Below, piece after piece: positions 16,605-23,893 of a stretch of DNA of 64,000 bases. The notes under the pieces are model-generated. The model worked only from the letters and a program-made list of their open reading frames with translations, was not told the origin of the DNA and searched no databases. Both the position numbers and the translations under genes were made by a program. Source of the stretch: Cupriavidus sp. YR651 (GTDB taxonomy: Bacteria; Pseudomonadota; Gammaproteobacteria; Burkholderiales; Burkholderiaceae); assembly GCF_900101625.1 (NCBI RefSeq), contig NZ_FMYZ01000011.1, forward strand, positions 113,326 to 177,325. The letters run 5' to 3'. Every line of letters starts with the position of its first letter. Within the stretch, counting starts at the first letter, position 1.

Positions 16605-18068
16605 CTAAACTCCGGCGTCCCGGAACATGGCACCGAGATCGCGCCGGATTTCGCTCACGTTGAGAACACGCTTGGCGCGGGTCATGGCTACGTAAAGAAG
16701 GCGCTTCTCTTCGGGTGTCATCGTCACCTCGCCTTCCTCGCCGGTCTTGAACTTGAAGTCGCCAGCGAGATAGACCGAATCGAATTCCAGACCCTTGACG
16801 CGATGAGTTGTCGAAATGACGTAGTCCGCCTCCTTCTCCGGGCTGACGCGCGTAAGGATGAGCCGCAGGTAGTCCACGCCTTCGCTGTCGATCAGCTTCA
16901 CCAAAGGCTGCAGGTCCCGCCCGGCTAGTGAATCGGCGTAGTCCTGGACCTCCTCCCACGTCTCAAATAGGGCAAGGGATGCCGGATAGGAGATCCGCTC
17001 GCCGCGCATCAGGCGCTCGGCGCCATCTGCGAAGGCACGCAGCTCGTCCAGCTTGGCGCGGACGGCCACGCGGTCACCGCGGCCAATGCCTTGCGCGAGA
17101 TGCGTCAGCACGGTGGCGTTCTTGCGGCAGAGAATGGCGTCAAAGCGGTCCTGGCCTGGGAGCGAGTCATACTGGATACGGGATTCGAGCTGGCCTTGTC
17201 CACGGACGGGGATTTCCTCGTCCATAAGACGGAGCATGCGGCTGGCCAGCTGCGCGATGGCGGGACCGAAGCGAAAGGATTCGGTCAGGGCGCATTCGGG
17301 CGCCTTGATGAAATCCATGGCGTTCACGGCGCCGCGCCATTCATAGATCTGCTGGTACGGGTCACCAACGTAGACCACCTGACACTGCTGGGCCCGGAGT
17401 ACTGAGAGCATCAGGCCGTCGGCATCCTGCGCTTCGTCGAACAGGATGAAATCGGCTCTGATGCTGGGCCGGCTCAGTTGCCACAGCTTCAGGTAGACAT
17501 CGTGGTTGATGGCACCAGCCCCTGCCGGATCGATGTATTCCTGCCAGAGCCGCTTGACATGGGGGAGTAGCGCTGTGCGCAGGTGCTCCGCTTCCTCTTC
17601 CTTGATGATTGGCTCAACCGGGATGTGCCACGCGAGGGGCTCAGGCTGGGCGGACCGACAGAAGCGTGCGACGCCGTCCGCGACCATTCGCGCAACTTTG
17701 CTGGCGCTCAGTTCCAGATCCTTGCCGATACTGGTTGGCAACCGGAGGGGGCCGAGACTGTAACGCACGGCCAGGTGGTGCGCCGGCTCTAAGGGGTTGT
17801 CGAGCTTGCGGGTAATCTCAGCGCGCGTCGCGGCACGGGCAACGGAGTGGGCGGTGCGGCATTTCGTATTGGTCGGGAACTTGCGGGCGGCATCATCAGC
17901 AATGTCCCGGTTGAACGCCATGTACAGGCCGCGATCGCAGCCGCGGGCCTGGGCAGCAAGCTTGAGCGTCGACGTCTTTCCTGCGCCCGCGTAGGCTTTG
18001 ACCTTCACCGGGCCACCGGCCTTGACAGCATGAACTACCGCTTCCTGCTCGTCGGTCGGCGTCATCAA
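16605..18068 (-). CDS. UvrD/Rep-type (Fbh1-like) helicase
   Basis: 487 aa superfamily-1 helicase. Walker A KAYAGAGKTSTL (about 24-35), motif Ia region MAFNRDIADDAARKF, motif II ILFDEAQDAD (about 215), motif III VYVGDPYQQIYEWRGA, motif V THRVKGLEFDSVYL, motif VI LLYVAMTRAKRVL. The compact size without large 1B/2B insertions resembles Fbh1-like and plasmid helicases. Likely unwinds DNA during element replication or recombination. It overlaps the downstream end of the 18065 gene by 4 nt and precedes DUF1173, so the three are probably one operon. Confidence 0.9.
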   Translation of the reverse strand: MMTPTDEQEAVVHAVKAGGPVKVKAYAGAGKTSTLKLAAQARGCDRGLYMAFNRDIADDAARKFPTNTKCRTAHSVARAATRAEITRKLDNPLEPAHHLAVRYSLGPLRLPTSIGKDLELSASKVARMVADGVARFCRSAQPEPLAWHIPVEPIIKEEEAEHLRTALLPHVKRLWQEYIDPAGAGAINHDVYLKLWQLSRPSIRADFILFDEAQDADGLMLSVLRAQQCQVVYVGDPYQQIYEWRGAVNAMDFIKAPECALTESFRFGPAIAQLASRMLRLMDEEIPVRGQGQLESRIQYDSLPGQDRFDAILCRKNATVLTHLAQGIGRGDRVAVRAKLDELRAFADGAERLMRGERISYPASLALFETWEEVQDYADSLAGRDLQPLVKLIDSEGVDYLRLILTRVSPEKEADYVISTTHRVKGLEFDSVYLAGDFKFKTGEEGEVTMTPEEKRLLYVAMTRAKRVLNVSEIRRDLGAMFRDAGV

Positions 18069-18514
18069 ACGATCTCCAGCGCTGTCTGTTCGGGCAGCAT
18101 CGCGAGCACGCGCTTGCGGATGGCCTTTTCGTTTGCGCGGGCGGCGGCCACGCGTCGCTCATAGTCGCCGCTTACGTTGTCGACGATGTAGGCGTAGTAC
18201 AAGGGGGTTGTGGGCCCCGTCCACTCCAACCATTTGGCGCGAATTTCGGCTTGCAGGTCGCCCGTGAGCGAAAAGTAGACAGCGCGTTTTTCACGCCAAA
18301 TCCTGGCGTGCAGGGTCCGCGTCGTTCGCTCCAAGTTGTCCGACCGACGTTGACGGCGGGCGACTTCGTCGTCGGGGGTATGCTGCTCGCCTGCCACGTG
18401 GTCCGGAAAGAGCGGGTAGCGGTCACGCTCGCGCTGCTGCTTGCGTGCGAAGGCGGCTTGGCGGCGGGCGTTGAAGTCGATGGGGGTATGGCGGTCGAGG
18501 CGGCTAAAGCGCAT
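18065..18514 (-). CDS. hypothetical protein, helicase operon
   Basis: 149 aa, Arg-rich (RRQAAFARKQQRERDRY), helical, with a C-terminal segment ANEKAIRKRVLAMLPEQ. The ATGA overlap with the helicase start indicates coupling. Possibly a nucleic-acid-binding partner of the helicase. No family recognised. Confidence 0.6.
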   Translation of the reverse strand: MRFSRLDRHTPIDFNARRQAAFARKQQRERDRYPLFPDHVAGEQHTPDDEVARRQRRSDNLERTTRTLHARIWREKRAVYFSLTGDLQAEIRAKWLEWTGPTTPLYYAYIVDNVSGDYERRVAAARANEKAIRKRVLAMLPEQTALEIV

Positions 18515-18672
18515 GGCAGCTTGGTATCGAATGGTCTAAGACCAGCATACCGGCGCCAATTCAAAGTCAAGCCGCCGGCGGGCGATGTTCGCCGAGTACC
18601 ATTTTCAAGGCTCTGCCAGCCGGCATTGGCGGTGAAAGCTATACAATTTCACGCGTGTTTTACCGGAACCCC

Positions 18673-19197
18673 ATGACAAACGCCCCCGTACCGACTGTCC
18701 GAGAGGTATCTCTTGGCACCCGCCCAAAGAGCGAGCCCGAGTTCATTCAGCCCGGTGCCCCGTCGTATGCAGACACTGCGATGCTGGATGCCTTCACATT
18801 CAAACGGTTCCTGGATCGGACGTTCTGGTATCCGAGGCGCGAAGTCCTGCGCTTTGAAGTGCGCGCCATGCCGTCCGCAACAGGCAGCATTTACGATGTC
18901 GTTGCGATCGTCGGGCAGGGCGAAGGGGAAGTCTGGTTCTCAGAAGTCGATGTTCCGGTTCGTTGGGACTATGTCGCGGTCAGTGAGATCAGTGCCGGGC
19001 TCAATCGGATGCAGACCGCAAAGAGTATGAATGAGGGAGAGCTCCCGGCCGACTTCAGTCCCTTTGGGGGCGAGGGGCCTGTGCTCGACCACTCGCGTCT
19101 GGAGAATCCCGAGGAGGTCGCTCAGCGTCGTTGGGCCGTGGTCACCCGGCTGCGCGAAGCTCGCCGGTCCATGCGGAGGTCTGGTTATGTCGAATGA
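18673..19197 (+). CDS. hypothetical protein, paralogue of 20307 gene
   Basis: 174 aa from ATG 18673 (CCGGA upstream). A central block (FWYPRREVLRFEVRAMP, then YDVVAIV and VPVRWDYVAVSEISAGLNRMQ) lines up with the gene at 20307 (FGYPEPTVLKFVRRGFP, YHEVVAVM, LPIEWDHIARAELTWLRLQ). The two are diverged duplicates of a domain I cannot name. It overlaps the next gene by 11 nt. Confidence 0.65.
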   Translation: MTNAPVPTVREVSLGTRPKSEPEFIQPGAPSYADTAMLDAFTFKRFLDRTFWYPRREVLRFEVRAMPSATGSIYDVVAIVGQGEGEVWFSEVDVPVRWDYVAVSEISAGLNRMQTAKSMNEGELPADFSPFGGEGPVLDHSRLENPEEVAQRRWAVVTRLREARRSMRRSGYVE

Positions 19198-19828
19198 TTT
19201 CCTGAGCCGTTCGGCCGAGCTGCATAGTGCTGCAGTGGCCTGCATCGGGCAGTCCAAGCCAGGAAACCATCTACGGATTGGTCCTGCATATCAGTGCGCG
19301 CTCATGTCCGTAGAGCATGCGGCCGGCGCCGTCGCGTTGGTCACATTCCGTATGCCGAACGCAGCGATGGCGCTGTTCCGGCCGCAGTTCGAAACGCTGG
19401 TGCGCGGCGTTTGGCTACTTGAGGCGGCAAACGAGAAATGGGTGCGCCATTATCACGAGCCGCTCACCGAAGAATCGGTGCGCGCGGCCGACAAGGCGCC
19501 CAGCGTAAAGGGCATGTTCGATGAACTCCTGGCGCTGGAAGACCCCAGAGCGAAGGGGATCGTTGCGCATCTGGATGAGTATCGCGTGCAATCCATACGT
19601 GCCATGAACAGCTTCACACACGGTGGAATGCACCCGATGTCGAGGTCGGGGGCAGGGTATCCGCTGGATCTGATTGAGAACGTGGTCCGCCGCGCCAACG
19701 GCCTCGTTTGCTATGCGGCACAGATGGCGGCATTGGTCTCGACGAACCCCCAGGCGAACATGGTTCCCGTGCGCAAGCTCAATGAAGATTTTCGGGATTG
19801 TCTGCCGCCGCATAAGGGCGTGGGCTGA
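19187..19828 (+). CDS. helical hypothetical protein
   Basis: 213 aa from ATG 19187, overlapping the upstream stop. Hydrophobic helices around residues 30-75 (CALMSVEHAAGAVALVTFRMP; FRPQFETLVRGVWLLEAANEKWV) and a conserved-looking SFTHGGMHP near 145 recall HEPN-like all-helical proteins such as DUF5677. The resemblance is weak. Function unknown. Confidence 0.55.
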   Translation: MSNDFLSRSAELHSAAVACIGQSKPGNHLRIGPAYQCALMSVEHAAGAVALVTFRMPNAAMALFRPQFETLVRGVWLLEAANEKWVRHYHEPLTEESVRAADKAPSVKGMFDELLALEDPRAKGIVAHLDEYRVQSIRAMNSFTHGGMHPMSRSGAGYPLDLIENVVRRANGLVCYAAQMAALVSTNPQANMVPVRKLNEDFRDCLPPHKGVG

Positions 19829-19835
19829 GCCCCGC

Positions 19836-19864
19836 TTGTCGAGGGGCGACTCACGAGGTAACAT
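19836..19864 (+). promoter_or_regulatory. sigma70-type promoter
   Basis: TTGTCG (19836-19841), 17-nt spacer, TAACAT (19859-19864). It is 20 nt upstream of the leader hairpin at 19879. Confidence 0.55.
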
Positions 19865-19878
19865 TCGCCCGATTCTCC

Positions 19879-19985
19879 GCGCTTTCGCGCATCGACCTTG
19901 CCGGCGTCCCGGCTATCTTCTTTCCTTCCACCCATTGGGGCTTTGTCCCTAATGGGCATGGCTCCATTTTTCGTTTGGAGCCATC
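19879..19985 (+). promoter_or_regulatory. structured leader before 19986
   Basis: Leader hairpin variant GCGC-TTTC-GCGC plus ATCGACC (19879-19897), then GCCGG/CCGGC. Next are CCCATTGGG/CCCTAATGGG (19931-19956) and a perfect TGGCTCC/GGAGCCA (19959-19983) whose right arm is the ribosome site, 2 nt before ATG. Confidence 0.75.
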
Positions 19986-20189
19986 ATGCCCGTTATTCAC
20001 ACCCGTGAAACTGCCTACGCCGTCTTTGCGCTGGTAGTCATCCTTATCGTTGCGCTGTTCTTCATCGTTACGACGACGAAGCTCGCGCTTCTCTACGTCC
20101 AACTGAGCGCCTTGCTGCCGATCGCCCTGGCGATTGCCAGCGTTTGGATCATCTTCAAATTTGATCAGCTCACCGGTCAGCCGGCCTGA
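19986..20189 (+). CDS. two-helix inner-membrane protein
   Basis: 67 aa: two hydrophobic helices (AVFALVVILIVALFFIV and LLPIALAIASVWIIF) joined by a short polar turn, with charged ends. Its ribosome site is fully paired in the leader, so its expression is likely controlled at translation. No family recognised. Confidence 0.6.
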   Translation: MPVIHTRETAYAVFALVVILIVALFFIVTTTKLALLYVQLSALLPIALAIASVWIIFKFDQLTGQPA

Positions 20190-20254
20190 GCTTTGGTCGA
20201 TTCGACCGTATAGCCGCGCATGCCCTCGGGCTTGCGCGGTTTCCATCACCCCCG

Positions 20255-20306
20255 CCGGGAAGCGCTCCCGGAAGGGCGCCTCCCGCCAGATCCTTGAGGA
20301 AGCGCC
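20255..20306 (+). promoter_or_regulatory. hairpin pair before 20307
   Basis: CCGGGA/TCCCGG (20255-20271), then GGCGC (20275-20279) paired with GCGCC (20302-20306), enclosing TTGAGGA. Confidence 0.55.
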
Positions 20307-20786
20307 ATGATTGGTCATAAAGTCATCGAGATCGAAGTTGGCCCTGTCCCGGCCGAAGAGGCCTGCGCGCAGGTTGGACGGGATGACTACAACGAACGCT
20401 CCCGGCGCGAATGCGCCGTGTACGTCCGGCAGCTGCAGCGGATATTCGGCTACCCCGAGCCCACTGTGCTGAAGTTCGTCCGCCGGGGCTTCCCGCATGA
20501 ATTCGGCCGGTACCACGAGGTGGTTGCCGTCATGACGGCCCAGGGCGCCAACCTTTTCGATGACGCCAAGCTGCCGATCGAATGGGACCACATTGCCCGT
20601 GCCGAACTGACGTGGCTGCGCCTGCAGCAGAAGTGGCGTGAGAGGGTGCTCGCGCAACCGTCCGCGATGGCACTCGTGCCAGACATCTTCAGAAGCGGCG
20701 AGATCCCGGACTTTCCGGATCACCCTATCGCCCAATGGTGGGCAATGGGCTTCGCGCCGATGACGCCGTTGCTCGGCCTGCACTGA
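20307..20786 (+). CDS. hypothetical protein, paralogue of 18673 gene
   Basis: 159 aa. It shares the F-x-YP ... VLKF ... P ... VVAV ... P-I-x-WD pattern with the product at 18673. The C-terminal 40 residues (IAQWWAMGFAPMTPLLGLH) are hydrophobic. The presence of two related copies within 2 kb suggests duplication followed by divergence. Function unknown. Confidence 0.65.
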   Translation: MIGHKVIEIEVGPVPAEEACAQVGRDDYNERSRRECAVYVRQLQRIFGYPEPTVLKFVRRGFPHEFGRYHEVVAVMTAQGANLFDDAKLPIEWDHIARAELTWLRLQQKWRERVLAQPSAMALVPDIFRSGEIPDFPDHPIAQWWAMGFAPMTPLLGLH

Positions 20787-20799
20787 CCGACGCACTCTA

Positions 20800-20851
20800 C
20801 CCGCACGGGACCATGTCCCTGCGGGCTGGTCCCGATTCGAATCGAGATCAC
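20800..20851 (+). promoter_or_regulatory. cap hairpin before 20852
   Basis: CCCGCACGGGA pairs with TCCCTGCGGG (20800-20825). The usual second hairpin is replaced by the short palindrome GATTCGAATC. Confidence 0.45.
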
Positions 20852-21577
20852 ATGTTCAACCAATTAATCGGCCAGTTCCTGGCCGCCGAGCAATCCAGTA
20901 ATGCCGACATGGATCGAGTCGCAATGCTGGAATCCGATCTGTTCCCCAATGCGATTCGTCCGGCCACTCGGCCGCGTTCCAGCGAGTCGAGGCAGCGGTA
21001 CCGTCGGGCATTCCTGAAGCGCCTGACCGCAAACGTTGTCGACAAGGCAAGTCTGCAACTCGGGCGACGCGTCGACGAGACCAGGGTCTTTCTGAGTGGC
21101 CACCGCAATGTGTGGCTGATCATTGATGCTGGCGAGATTCCCGATCTGGACAAGCTTTGGCACGCTTTGGTCGCGTCGGATTCGCAGCCCGTGGCCGTAG
21201 ATCATGCGGCGAATCTGTTGCGGGGCGCGTTTTCCGATAACGCTGTCCTCAGTATGCGTTTGACGCGCAGCAACGGCATTATCCGGCTCGCTGCAGTGTC
21301 CGAACCGGCGGCCGGCCAGCCATCGGGCATGCGATGGCTTCGCGCCGGCGCGATCGAGCGCGCACGCCTAGTGGTCATTGCCTTAGCGGTGTTCGCCAAG
21401 CACTACGGCAAATTGGCGCTCGCGGCGTGTTTGCGCGAATTCCGCGTTGATGCGTCGTTTGTCCCCACGCAGCGACGGCAATTCCCGGGGGCCGAGATCC
21501 GACAGTTCAATGAACACTGGGAGATACGTCTGCACCGCGAGCTTGCCGAAAGCCTGGCTCGCTTCATTGGCGACTGA
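20852..21577 (+). CDS. hypothetical protein
   Basis: 241 aa from ATG 20852. Basic in the first 70 residues (RPATRPRSSESRQRYRRAFLKRL), suggesting nucleic-acid contact. A mixed alpha/beta remainder has a hydrophobic helix at about 170 (RARLVVIALAVFAKHYGKLALAACL). Family not recognised. Transcribed with the preceding small genes. Confidence 0.55.
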   Translation: MFNQLIGQFLAAEQSSNADMDRVAMLESDLFPNAIRPATRPRSSESRQRYRRAFLKRLTANVVDKASLQLGRRVDETRVFLSGHRNVWLIIDAGEIPDLDKLWHALVASDSQPVAVDHAANLLRGAFSDNAVLSMRLTRSNGIIRLAAVSEPAAGQPSGMRWLRAGAIERARLVVIALAVFAKHYGKLALAACLREFRVDASFVPTQRRQFPGAEIRQFNEHWEIRLHRELAESLARFIGD

Positions 21578-21590
21578 ACCCTTTCTTTCA

Positions 21591-21714
21591 CCCATCCGGG
21601 AACTGTCCCGGATGGGGCGTTTCCGGACAAATCGTCTGCAGAAATGCCCCAAAATCATTCTCCATATCTTCGTTGCGAATCAGTAGCGTACCCATTTCTG
21701 CGTAAGGTGCGACC
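21591..21714 (+). promoter_or_regulatory. hairpins upstream of methylase-like gene
   Basis: CCCATCCGGG/CCCGGATGGG (21591-21616) overlaps a second possible stem GGGGC/GCCCC (21614-21649), so the two could be mutually exclusive. Confidence 0.45.
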
Positions 21715-22644
21715 ATGAGCCGCGCCGCGAAACGCAAGTTCGAAGGCACGGCCAGCGATCCTCACAAGGAACTGCTGTCGTTCTTCAAGGCATTCGGTCA
21801 CCGGCATTCGATGCATGAAGTCTTCTCCGACTTCGTCGAGATGTCCGCGCTGGCCATCAGCAACGCGGTCGATCGCCATCACTTTGAGGTGCGAGAGAAG
21901 CGCTACCTGGAAATCGTGAAGCGGTACGAGCGCGATGACCTTGAGCGATTCGCCAGCATGCTTGGCGCACTGACGCTCACGTTCGAAGATCGCGTGCAGC
22001 AGCTGGTACCCAGCGGTGACGGCCTGGCCGACATACTTGGCCAGACCTACATGATGCTCGAGCTCGGCAACGACAGGGCTGGGCAGTTCTTCACGCCATA
22101 TGACGTCTCTCGGATGATGGCGCGCATGAACATTGGCGATGGCAATCCGTACGTCGACCGAGACGGTTTCGTCACAATCAGCGAGCCGGCATGCGGCGCG
22201 GGCGGAATGGTCATCGCCTGTGCGGACGCGCTGCATGATGCGGGCCGAAACTACCAGCAGGCCATGCATGCAACCTGCATCGATATCGACCCGCGGTGCG
22301 TCCACATGACATATGTCCAGCTTTCCTTGCTGAACATTCCGGCCATTGTCGTTCACGGCAATGCCTTGTCTGTGGAGTCCTGGGCCAACTGGTTCACGCC
22401 GGCCCACATTATGGGCGGGTGGGGCGCGAAGCTGCGCCTCAAGCGATTCCGCGAGGCAACGGATGCCTTGGTGGATGCGCCAGCCCGGGACAGCGCTACC
22501 GAATCTCCGGAGGCGACGCCGCGCGAGGACGTCGAAGCCGAAGCCCCGACAGTCCTCCATATCAGCGCCGACCCGGAGCAGCCAGCGTTGACTCGACCCG
22601 ACATGCGCGTTTTCGTACCTGATGATCAGCTTGCGCTGTTCTGA
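21715..22644 (+). CDS. orphan N6-adenine methylase-like protein lacking motif IV
   Basis: 309 aa, HsdM-like N6_Mtase core. GQFFTPYDVSRMMARM (about 115-130) and EPACGAGGMVIA (about 160), the SAM-binding motif, are present, and CIDIDPRCVHMTYVQLSLL follows. Where type I methylases have the catalytic NPPF/Y, this protein reads IPAIVVHGNALSVESWANW with no NPP. I see no specificity or restriction subunit. Related plasmid proteins I recall share this loss, so it may bind SAM or DNA without methylating. The C-terminal 60 residues are an acidic low-complexity tail. Confidence 0.8.
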   Translation: MSRAAKRKFEGTASDPHKELLSFFKAFGHRHSMHEVFSDFVEMSALAISNAVDRHHFEVREKRYLEIVKRYERDDLERFASMLGALTLTFEDRVQQLVPSGDGLADILGQTYMMLELGNDRAGQFFTPYDVSRMMARMNIGDGNPYVDRDGFVTISEPACGAGGMVIACADALHDAGRNYQQAMHATCIDIDPRCVHMTYVQLSLLNIPAIVVHGNALSVESWANWFTPAHIMGGWGAKLRLKRFREATDALVDAPARDSATESPEATPREDVEAEAPTVLHISADPEQPALTRPDMRVFVPDDQLALF

Positions 22645-22663
22645 TGGTGAAAAGCAGCTGAAA

Positions 22664-22709
22664 TTGGCGAGCTTTCTGGGTCAGTCTCCGGCTCAAATGA
22701 CCATATGAT
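22664..22709 (+). promoter_or_regulatory. promoter with conserved upstream box
   Basis: TTGGCGAGCTTTCTG (22664-22678), identical to the box at 937, lies 40 nt before a consensus-like TATGAT (22704-22709). Confidence 0.6.
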
Positions 22710-22714
22710 GGATT

Positions 22715-22793
22715 CCGTAGCGTGACCCCGCTACGGAAGCTCTCTCAGATGAACCCGTTTCTACCAGCCCTCCTCGTGAGGGCTTTTTTTTTC
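22715..22793 (+). ncRNA. candidate small RNA of about 80 nt
   Basis: It begins with CCGTAGC/GCTACGG (22715-22736), runs through an unpaired segment, and ends in an AGCCCTC/GAGGGCT terminator with nine T (22766-22793). The promoter lies directly upstream. An 18-codon frame (ATG at about 22750) overlaps the terminator and is probably chance. Confidence 0.5.
22766..22793 (+). terminator. rho-independent terminator
   Basis: AGCCCTC-CTCGT-GAGGGCT stem with a T-run. Confidence 0.85.
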
Positions 22794-22797
22794 TTCT

Positions 22798-23117
22798 TTG
22801 AATAATTCTGACCGGCTAGAACGACCCGGCAGTTGGTCTAACCAGTGCCAGTGGTTGGCGCTTTCAGGCTACCGCTCTTATTACGGATGGGGCAATGACA
22901 AGTCCCGTGCCATCGCCAAGGGACCTACCGCTATTAATCCCTTTCGGACCTTGGCAGGTCGCAGCGGGATGGCCAAGTTAGCCGTTCGGGTATGCAGGAG
23001 CGCTTGGAACAAGGAGCGTTCTCTGTTGCACTGATGCATCGGTTGGCGACCTTAGCCCCTATTGAAGGCATGGAGCGCTTCGCTTCCCGTCATCAATTCG
23101 CCCGCGACCGCCGCTGA
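22798..23117. other. region without a convincing gene
   Basis: A TTG-started frame of 78 codons exists (22798-23034) but has no ribosome site, begins inside the terminator T-tract region, and its composition is not typical of its neighbours. Nothing else is recognisable. Confidence 0.4.
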
Positions 23118-23507
23118 TCAATGCCCATCTGGAGCGAACTGAAGCACGAACGCTGTGACTAGTACAACTGGCCACGGATCGCCTGTCCGCATGGTAAAGA
23201 TGGCCACCTTCCCGTTGGGTTCAATGGCCGTAACGATCTCGACACGGGGCGCCCCGGACTGGTCTACGCTACTTGGGAAGAGGGCCCAGGCATCGGTGAA
23301 GACATGGTCGCTGGTAAGCGTGACTTGTACAACAGCGTTGTTATTCGGATCAACAAATAGTGCACTGCCGGCTGGTGCATCCTGATTGACATTAAATTGC
23401 ACAGCCTGAGTCACCGCGTAACCGAATCCATTCGAGGTAGGGACCGTCTTCTCAAGTGTCAATGAAATTTCCGGATTGTGACCACTAATCGTCATTGTTG
23501 GATTCAT
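23118..23507 (-). CDS. hypothetical beta-rich protein
   Basis: 129 aa from ATG 23507 with AAGGA upstream. The sequence alternates strands and turns (MTISGHNPEISLTLEKT; FVDPNNNAVVQVTLTSDHVF; GKVAIFTMRTGDPWPV), suggesting an all-beta fold. No signal peptide. Its base composition is lower in G+C than neighbours, hinting at recent acquisition. Family not recognised. Confidence 0.55.
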   Translation of the reverse strand: MNPTMTISGHNPEISLTLEKTVPTSNGFGYAVTQAVQFNVNQDAPAGSALFVDPNNNAVVQVTLTSDHVFTDAWALFPSSVDQSGAPRVEIVTAIEPNGKVAIFTMRTGDPWPVVLVTAFVLQFAPDGH

Positions 23508-23741
23508 GGAGAAGGTCCTTTCTCTGTTGAAAATGATTCGACGCGTATATTTCAAATACAGACGGTAGGTCCGCAACTCGACGGTTCTAACAGTGGTTGC
23601 AGGCACTATAGCCTCGGCACCAGAGAATTCAGCTTCCATTGTGTGCGTTAGCGTACAGCGGCAGGATGGCGGCCGGCTGCTGGGTGTGTGAGTTGCCGCT
23701 AGCGATCGCCCAAAAGCTGCGGTATGATTCCATCACTTTCC

Positions 23742-23893
23742 GCGTCCCAGACGCATCGACCCCGCACCTTCTGGTGCCAGCTTCTGCAGTACGGTGGCCG
23801 CCGGCATAGCCTGGTAGTCCATCCTTCCACCCCATCGGGAACCACGTTCCCGGTGCGGCAACGGGTTCCCATTCCGTTTCGGAGAACCCACAA
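23742..23893 (+). promoter_or_regulatory. promoter and structured leader of PRTRC operon
   Basis: A -10 box TATGAT (23723-23728) precedes GCGTC-CCA-GACGC plus ATCGACC (23742-23761) and CACC/GGTG. The pair before the start is CATCGGGAAC/GTTCCCGGTG (23833-23855) and GGGTTC/GAACCC (23863-23889), the latter enclosing CGGAG. The leader is about 150 nt, the longest of the compact ones. Confidence 0.7.

Noticed and set aside
22750..22806. 18-codon leader peptide
   Set aside because: Overlaps the terminator stem and T-run; the Phe run simply reflects the T-run.
22798..23034. 78-codon ORF
   Set aside because: TTG start without ribosome site, beside a terminator T-run, atypical codon use.
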